Below are positions 58,009 to 64,000 of a DNA stretch of 64,000 nucleotides, piece after piece. The notes under the pieces were generated by a model, which did no database searches, was not told the origin of the DNA, and saw only the letters and a program-made list of their open reading frames with translations. This DNA comes from Bidens hawaiensis (Eukaryota > Streptophyta > Magnoliopsida > Asterales > Asteraceae). Within the stretch, counting starts at the first letter, position 1. The number at the start of each line of letters is the position of its first letter. The position numbers and the translations under genes were made by a program. The stretch is from contig JAIQDT010005766.1 of assembly GCA_021521415.1 (NCBI GenBank), forward strand, positions 1 to 64,000, given 5' to 3'.

Positions 58009-61000
58009 CTACATGTAACATTTGCGTAATTGAGCTCCGTTCCATGTTCTTGGGATAGGAGTGCCATCGAGCCTTTCGAGCCGATATGCGCCTTTTCCCA
58101 AAACTTTTTTGATAATGTATGGTCCTTCCCAGACCGGTGCCAGTTTTCCTGGGCGCTCTTGGTTTGAAGCCTCGTTGTTACGCAATATGTAGTCTCCTAC
58201 GTTGAAGTTGCGGAGTTTTACCCGCGTGTTGTAGTACTTTTGCATTTGTCGCTTGTAGTTTTCTTCACGCGCTGCGGCTAAGTCTCTACGTTCCTCGGTT
58301 AGCATAAGGTCTAACCGTCTTTCCGCATCATTGTCATCTGGCTGAATCAAGACCCTTGGTGAGGGCAAACCAATTTCGACTGGGACCATGGCTTCAGTGC
58401 CATAAGTGAGGCTGAACGGGGTTTCTCCCGTACTGGCCTTTTTCAGCGTTCTGTTTGCCCAAAGGACGTGTGGAACTTCGTCTACCCAACCGGATCTGTG
58501 TTCAAGGAGCCTTTTCTGTATGCCTTCGACGATGCTTTTGTTCGCTCTTTCCACCTCACCGTTACCTTGCGGGTGTGCCACTGAGGTAAAGGTGTGGGTG
58601 ATTTGAAGTTCTTCTAGCCACTTTTGTAGCTTCTTGTCGGCAAAGTTGGTGCCGTTATCACTCACCAAAGTCTGTGGAAGTCCAAAACGACAAATAATAA
58701 ATTCCCAAATAAACTTTTTAATATGTTTTGCGGTTGTTTGGGCTAAGGGTTTTGCTTCTATCCACTTGGTGAAGTAGTTGATGGCTACCACTAGGAACTG
58801 AACGTTTCCTGCTGCTGTAGGAAATGGGCCTGTCACATCGATGGCCCACTTCTGAAATGGCCATGAAGAGGTGACTGGAACGAGTTCATTCTTCGGGCGA
58901 TGCGTGTTGGGTGCGTAGAGCTGGCAAGACCTACACTTTCTGATGTATGCCAGCGCATCCATATGCATCCCCGGCCAAAAGTATCCCGCGTTGTTTAGCT
59001 TAGCTACAACAGCGCGTGGACCTGCGTGCACTCCACAGATGCCTTCGTGTACTTCCCTTAGGAGGTAGTCAGCATCTTGGTTGTCCACGCATCTTAAGAG
59101 TGGGCCAAGAAAGTTACGTCTGTAAAGGATGTCATCAATGAGTTGATAGTTTAATGCTTTACAACGTATTTTCCTTGCATGTGTTTTTGACTCTGGTAGT
59201 ATACCCGCTGCAAGGTAATTTATTATTGGTGTCATCCACGTTTCTGTACCGGTTTGGATGACACAAATTTCCTTGTGCGGGACTGATGGTGCTTCAAGGA
59301 GTTCAATACGGATGTCCTTTCCCAAATGGGTGAAGGCTAATGACGCAAGCTTGCTTAACGCATCCGCAGATTTGTTTTCGCTACGCTTGACGTGTATGAC
59401 TTTACAATCATTAAAATCGCGCATAAGGGTTTTTGCTTGTGCGAGGTATAGGGCCATTGTTTCGTTCACGGCCGTGTACGTTCCGTTTATCTGATTGACT
59501 ACTAACATGGAATCTACGTGGGCTTCCAAGTTTTTCACTCCCATTTTACGCGCAATTCTCAGCCCTGCCAAGAATGCTTCGTACTCGGCTTCGTTATTCG
59601 TACTTGGAAAGTCCAGTCGAATAGCGTAAGTGTATTCTTGGCCTGCTGGGTTGGTTAATTTCAACCCTGCGCCTGAACCCTCGTTGCTGGCTGCTCCATC
59701 AGTGTAGAGTCGCCAGACATCATTGATGTCCTGTGCTGGGGAGGGTTGAGCCTCCTCCTGGCACTCTTTCTCCCGTGAAGCGAGGACTTCTGCAATAAAG
59801 TCGGCCAGGACCTGGCCTTTCATAGCTGGTCTTGGCTTGTACTTTATCGCATATTCCCCCAACTCAATTGCCCATTTTGCTAGACGTCCCAATAATTCGG
59901 GTTTGCCTAGAACGTTTGCGAGTTTGAAGTTGGTGAGAATGGTGATTGGGTGACCCTGGAAATATCGTCTCAGCCTGCGTGAAGCTTGTACAAGTGCTAA
60001 GACTAATTTTTCCAGGGTGGAGTACCGGGTTTCTACGTCTGTCAGGACACGACTAACATAGTAGATTGGCATCTGGATGTCTTTCCGCTCTGCTAGCAGG
60101 ACTGCTCCGGTTGCTCTATCTGTGGCGGAAAGGTATAGGATTAATTCCTCCCCCGCTTCTGGTGCTGTGAGCGTTGGGAGTTCAATCAAGCGTGACCGAA
60201 TCTCCTGAAAAGCTGCTTCCGCTTCTGGTGTCCAGCGGAAGTGCGTTTTCTTCAAACAGTTCCTTAATGTTGACACGAAAGGAAACGACTTGTCCGCATG
60301 GTTTGCCAAAAAGCGGTTAAGTGCAACTAGTCGTCCATTCAGTGTCAGAGCTTGCTTGATGGTAGTAGGTGATTCCATTTTGATAATGGCCTCGACCTTT
60401 TCAGGGTTCGCTCTGAAGCCATCTTTAGTGACGATGACCCCTAAGAACTTCCCTTCTTCCATCCCAAAGGAACACTTGCTCGGGTTGAGCTTCATGTTTA
60501 TCTTCCTGAGCGTGTCGAAAGTTTCTTCGATGTCTTTCAACATCGCTTCGGCGTCAGCGCTTTTGATGACCAAGTCATCCATGTAGACTTCCAAGTTCCT
60601 CCCAATTTGGGCAATGAACTCTTTGTCCATCAGTCGTTGATATGTGGACCCGGCATTCTTAAGTCCGAATGGCATCATTTGATAACAAAATGTGCCATCG
60701 GGCATCCGAAAAGCGGTTTTGTCCTGATCATCAACGGCCATGTGGATTTGATGATACCCCTTATACGCATCCAGGAAGCATTTAAGGCGAAACGGTGCTA
60801 ACGAATCTACCTTAAGATCAATTTCGGGTAACGGATAACAATCTTTGGGGCATGCTTTGTTTAAGTCTTTGAAATCTATGCACATGCGTCATTGTTTGTT
60901 ATTCTTCGGTACCATAACGGGATTTGCAACCCATGTTAGATATCTGCTAACGCGTACGATGCCCGCGTCAAGGAGTTCCTTGACTTGGGTTCTACACGCG

Positions 61001-61299
61001 TTAGCTTGTTCCGCCCCCATTACTCTGCGCTTTTGTATGACTGGCGTAAAAGCTGGGTCACACTTCAGCTTATGCTCTGCCTTACTTCGAGGTACACCAG
61101 TCATGTCAGCTGGTGTCCATGCGAAGATGTCAGCGTTTTTCAGTAGTAAGCGTTTGAGTAAGGTGCGCGTGGGATCAATGACTGTTGGGCCAATGGTAAC
61201 GGCCTGGTCAGGGTATTTGCCATTGAAGGCCCATTCTTCTGGTTCGGTGATGGTTGGTTTAGCCATCTTTGGTTTAGGTTTAGATGAGACAGATGCGAT
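58009..61299 (-). pseudogene. Tat pol: RT, RNase H, archaeal-like RNase H, integrase; one internal stop
   Basis: A single minus-strand frame runs from 61299 to 58009 with one internal stop, a TGA at 60889-60891 just before MCIDFKDLNKACPKD, where the family has Trp. The RT shows MPFGLKNAGSTYQRLMD and the catalytic VYMDDLVIKS. The first RNase H follows (about residues 240-350 of the 958-residue piece), then an extra RNase H with LYTDGAASNEGSGAG, NNEAEYEAFLAGL and HVDSMLVVNQ (about 385-510). The integrase has the zinc finger HEG..HAG..CRSCQ and catalytic blocks WAIDVTGPFP, VSDNGTNF and NGEVERANKS. The C-terminus ends WEGPYIIKKVLGKGAYRLERL and lacks a chromodomain. These enzymes copy and insert the element. 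Apart from the stop the frame is intact over 3.2 kb. Confidence 0.93.
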
Positions 61300-63368
61300 T
61301 CATACCTGGGGAATGCCGGTGATCATCGCTACACCCTCAGCTGTTGGCCATCCCATCATGCCGTGGACTGAAGATACCACGGCGTTGAATCTTGCCATCC
61401 CGTCTCTCCCAAAGAGAATGTCGTATGTGTGGTGTGGCTTCCTCATTACGACAAAGTCCACATCTTCTGTGCGGGAGTGTTTCCCGTCCGAGAGAGTGAC
61501 GGGGAAAGATAGGATACCCAGGGGGGTGTTTGTGCTGCCGTCGAACCCTTCCATCGAGGCGCAGACCGTTTCCAGGCGTTCCTTGTCTTCGTCATCTAGC
61601 TTGTCGAAGAACTGCCTGTACATCACCGTTGACGAGGCGCCGTTGTCAGCAAGAGTGCGTGAAGTGATGTAGTGCCCCAGCTGGCTTTTGATGATGATAG
61701 GGCCTTCTTTGCTGGGTCCTCCTGGCACTTGTGGGAAGCGCACTTCAGCTTCCTTCCACGCGCATGGTTCTGTCGCTCGTCTTTTTCTTCCTGTGATGTT
61801 AGTAAGAACCATGTGGATGCTGATGTCAACGGGCTTTCGTCCATTGCCTTTGTACCGTTTCTCATTCCTCCCTCCATTCTTGATTGATGCCACAAGGTGT
61901 GCAAGTCTTCCATCCTTGACGAATGTTTCAACTACATCCTTCAAGGATGTACACTCCTCTGTACTGTGACCCTTTGTCCCGTGGAAGTCACAGAATTTGC
62001 TCTGATCCGCATTAGGTCGTTGCCGGATCATTGGAGCTTTTGGCCATGGGAGTTTTTCGGTAGCAAATATCTCTGTGACGCTTTTGGTGAGTGGCGTCCA
62101 CCGGTGTTTTCGGCTTGAAGGGTGCGTGTTATCCCTTCCGCCAACAAGAGGGCGAGAGCTGGATGAGGTGTCAAAGTTTACCCTTGACTGCCAAATACCT
62201 AGCTTCCTCTTTTTGTTCTGCCGGGCGATCCGAACATTGTTTTCTCTGGTCCTCTGCGTGTAGAGATGAGTACTCTGGGGAAGGTCCCTACCCAGTTGCT
62301 TCTCCGTCTCGGCAAAGCGCTTAGCCGCCGTCATGATGGCATCCCATGTTGATGGCATGCTGTCCTTACCCGTCAACGTGCGGATAAGCTCTGGGTATTC
62401 GGCGCCCTGGATGAAAGCGGCGCGAACAAGATCTTCACTTATGTCGCCCAGACTTAGCTTTTTGGAGTTGAAGCGAGTGATGAAGTCTAGTAAAGATTCA
62501 TCCTCTTCTCTCACGCAGTTGAGGATCGTCCACTGTTCTTCAGTATATTTCCTCTGTTGACTGAAGTGTTGGCTGAACTTGTGCTGAAAGTCCGCCCAAT
62601 CATAGATGTGGTGGACCGGTAAACGATCGAACCACGCCCTGGCTGCTCCAACCAGCGTCATCTGGAACATATAACACCACGTGGGTTCCGTCCAGCTGCT
62701 GACGGTTGCCCCCGCTATGAATCTGTTCAAGTGATCATTAGGGTCGGACATACCATCACAGGTGCCGATGTTGGACATCTGTTTGGCACTTTTCGGGGCG
62801 ATTGCTTCCGCAATGTCCCTTGCAAACTTGGACTTTCCCGAATTTGCGGCAGTTGGTCTAAAGGTTTTGGAGAAGTCACGTGGGTTTCCTCCCGCGTTCC
62901 TTGGTTTGAAGGTTTCTCCAAAATTCCTTCTTGGTTGGAAGTCCGTTTCCTTACGCTTCCCTTTCGCCCTGTGGCGAGGGTTTGCGTCGGTGTCGGATTC
63001 CTCCCGATCATCGTCCGAGTACTCGCACTCACTGTTCATGTTGAGCTGTTGTCGAGTACTTCCGAATTTGTCAGCCTGTTGGAGTGAACGCAAACGTTCA
63101 TCCAACTCAGCTTGGAACTCTTTCTGACGTGCTTCGGCCCATGCCTTAACTTGATCGAGTGTTTGGCGAGGGAGCGTCGTCTGTTTATCCAACTGGGCAT
63201 CAGTGAACCCCAGTGAAATATTGTTTACTGCACTTGTCCCGGCTTGGGTAACTGGGGTAGTGTTCGTAAAATTTGTATAACGCCGGTGTTCCTCCCAGTG
63301 GCTAGGGTTGTGGTTACCGGGGTTTCCTGGTCACTTACTGGCCTTGGGACCGGAGTAACGTTAACCAT
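61300..63368 (-). pseudogene. Tat gag-protease
   Basis: The frame 61300-63192 is open and extends upstream of its first displayed codon (TTG) to about 63325. The likely true start is ATG 63368 (MVNVTPVPRPVSDQETPV) in another frame, so a small indel near 63310 separates it. The gag core is clear (FIAGATVSSWTEPTWCYMF, LDFITRFNSKKLSLGDISED). A CX3H..H..C knuckle-like block follows (FCDFHGTKGHSTEEC), then the aspartic protease with active site ADNGAS and the YDILFGRDG block. The frame ends GIPQV then TGA (61300-61302), and pol continues in the same frame. Gag builds the particle; the protease cuts the precursor. Confidence 0.9.
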
Positions 63369-63419
63369 TTCTTCAGAAATTTTGAAAAAACTCAGAATTA
63401 GTTCTAGCTTTTATGCACG

Positions 63420-63430
63420 GATGGCGCCAA
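63420..63430 (-). other. primer-binding site of the Tat element
   Basis: The minus strand reads TTGGCGCCATC just after the 5' LTR end (...TTTCTTCA). TGGCGCC is the usual start of the non-Met primer-binding sites of Tat/Athila elements. Confidence 0.75.
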
Positions 63431-64000
63431 TGAAGAAACACTAATCGACCCCGGGCAGATTATGGATAATCTGGGGGTTAAATAGATGTTTCCCACGAGG
63501 GTTAGGTCCGGCAGAGAAGGATGTTCTTCAGATGACCTGCAAAACAAACACCGTGAGCTCGTCACTGAGAAGGGGGGGGGGTTCCTCCTTGTGACCGCCC
63601 TCCGGCGTGAGAATCAGACTAGATTGCTCTGAATATAAGTGTATATTGAGAGAAATAGCTAGTGAAGGTAAAATACCAGATGATCCTACCGTTCCAAGGT
63701 GTTGGAGTATTTATAGCCGAAGGTAGGTTTCCAAGCAGGTACAGCCAGCTGTATAATATTCCTGTTCTACCAACTATGGGCTACGCACGTGCCATGCTGG
63801 TTGGTGGGTAGGCAGCGGCTGATAGTGACAAGGCCGACTGTATACTGTTCCCTTTCCACCAACTGCAGGCTATGTGCGTGCCACGACAAGGGTTGGTGAG
63901 TAGGCAGCGGCTAATAGTGACAAACAGTACTAGAGCATGCTCCTCCTCGTACTGTTGTCGGTGAGCTGTCACCCTGTGATTGGTTCATGGGCTGCTTTGG
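63431..64000 (-). repeat. 5' LTR of the Tat element, cut by the window edge
   Basis: The first 570 bp are collinear and nearly identical with 52187-52760. About 380 bp should lie beyond the window. A minus-strand TATA box is at 63708-63717. Confidence 0.92.

Larger units (their letters stand above)
52187..64000 (-). mobile_element. Tat-lineage Ty3/gypsy retrotransposon, nearly complete
   Basis: A left LTR (52187-53137) and the first 570 bp of a matching right LTR (from 63431) bound about 10.3 kb of internal DNA. Read on the minus strand the order is 5' LTR, primer-binding site, gag-protease, RT, RNase H, archaeal-like RNase H, integrase, a rightward antisense gene, polypurine tract, 3' LTR. 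RT before integrase makes it Ty3/gypsy. The second RNase H and the antisense ORF place it in the Tat group. The compared LTR parts differ at roughly eight to ten sites in 570 bp, so the insertion is young. Confidence 0.95.

Noticed and set aside
60845..61672. 275-codon plus-strand ORF opposite the pol/protease junction
   Set aside because: It is the antisense of protease and RT with no domain and no promoter, unlike the real antisense gene at 54-57 kb.

Overview
This is a window of plant nuclear DNA. It has spliced genes with GT-AG introns, a nuclear gene for a probably organelle-targeted rRNA methyltransferase, Ty1/copia and Ty3/gypsy LTR retrotransposons, a CACTA element, hAT-, Harbinger- and Mutator-like MITEs, SINE-like tRNA-derived units and many AT-rich microsatellites. 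The LTR style and the abundant gag-only gypsy copies fit a eudicot, perhaps Asteraceae, but that placement is inference. Nothing suggests a prokaryotic, plasmid or organellar origin. Most of the 64 kb is repeat-derived.

Layout. 1-3673: a decayed copia element on the minus strand, cut by the left edge; its leader or LTR probably runs to about 5.6 kb. 5.6-11.1 kb: gene-free, with a 453-bp hAT-like element (7712-8164) and the 3' end of an LTR at 9607. 11094-15890: a solo LTR (target duplication GAAAT) carrying a nested CACTA transposon (12832-15765). 17.1-18.0 kb: a copia gag fragment. 18038-28112 (copy A) and 31195-38152 (copy B): two related copies of a gypsy-type element that carries gag and no pol. 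They share a primer-binding site, a leader with repeated hairpins, and a long 3' tail. Copy A holds a solo LTR at 26009-27960. Copy B holds a five-unit tandem array, itself split by a 1046-bp solo LTR. Between A and B, a fourth solo LTR (28524-31027) splits an unidentified open reading frame.

38561-42975: the one clear host gene, an eight-exon RsmE-type 16S rRNA (m3U) methyltransferase whose exons join into an uninterrupted 276-codon frame. Its introns carry a hAT-like MITE, a CT/CA microsatellite and repeat debris. 43-52 kb: a sparse region with two abutting MITEs (45187-45774 and 45802-45947), a 66-codon conserved-looking small gene (47813-48013), a SINE-like unit, a weak ORF and a fragment of a receptor-like kinase of the STRUBBELIG-receptor type.

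52187-64000: a young, nearly complete Tat-lineage gypsy retrotransposon on the minus strand, with its 5' LTR cut by the right edge. gag-protease-RT-RNase H-integrase reads leftward. A separate spliced gene (54180-57301) with its own TATA box and poly(A) signal reads rightward between pol and the 3' LTR, so the two transcripts converge. Both coding units are broken by stops or frameshifts. Five LTR ends or elements, three MITEs and the CACTA element have target-site duplications readable by eye, so much of the nesting order can be read directly.
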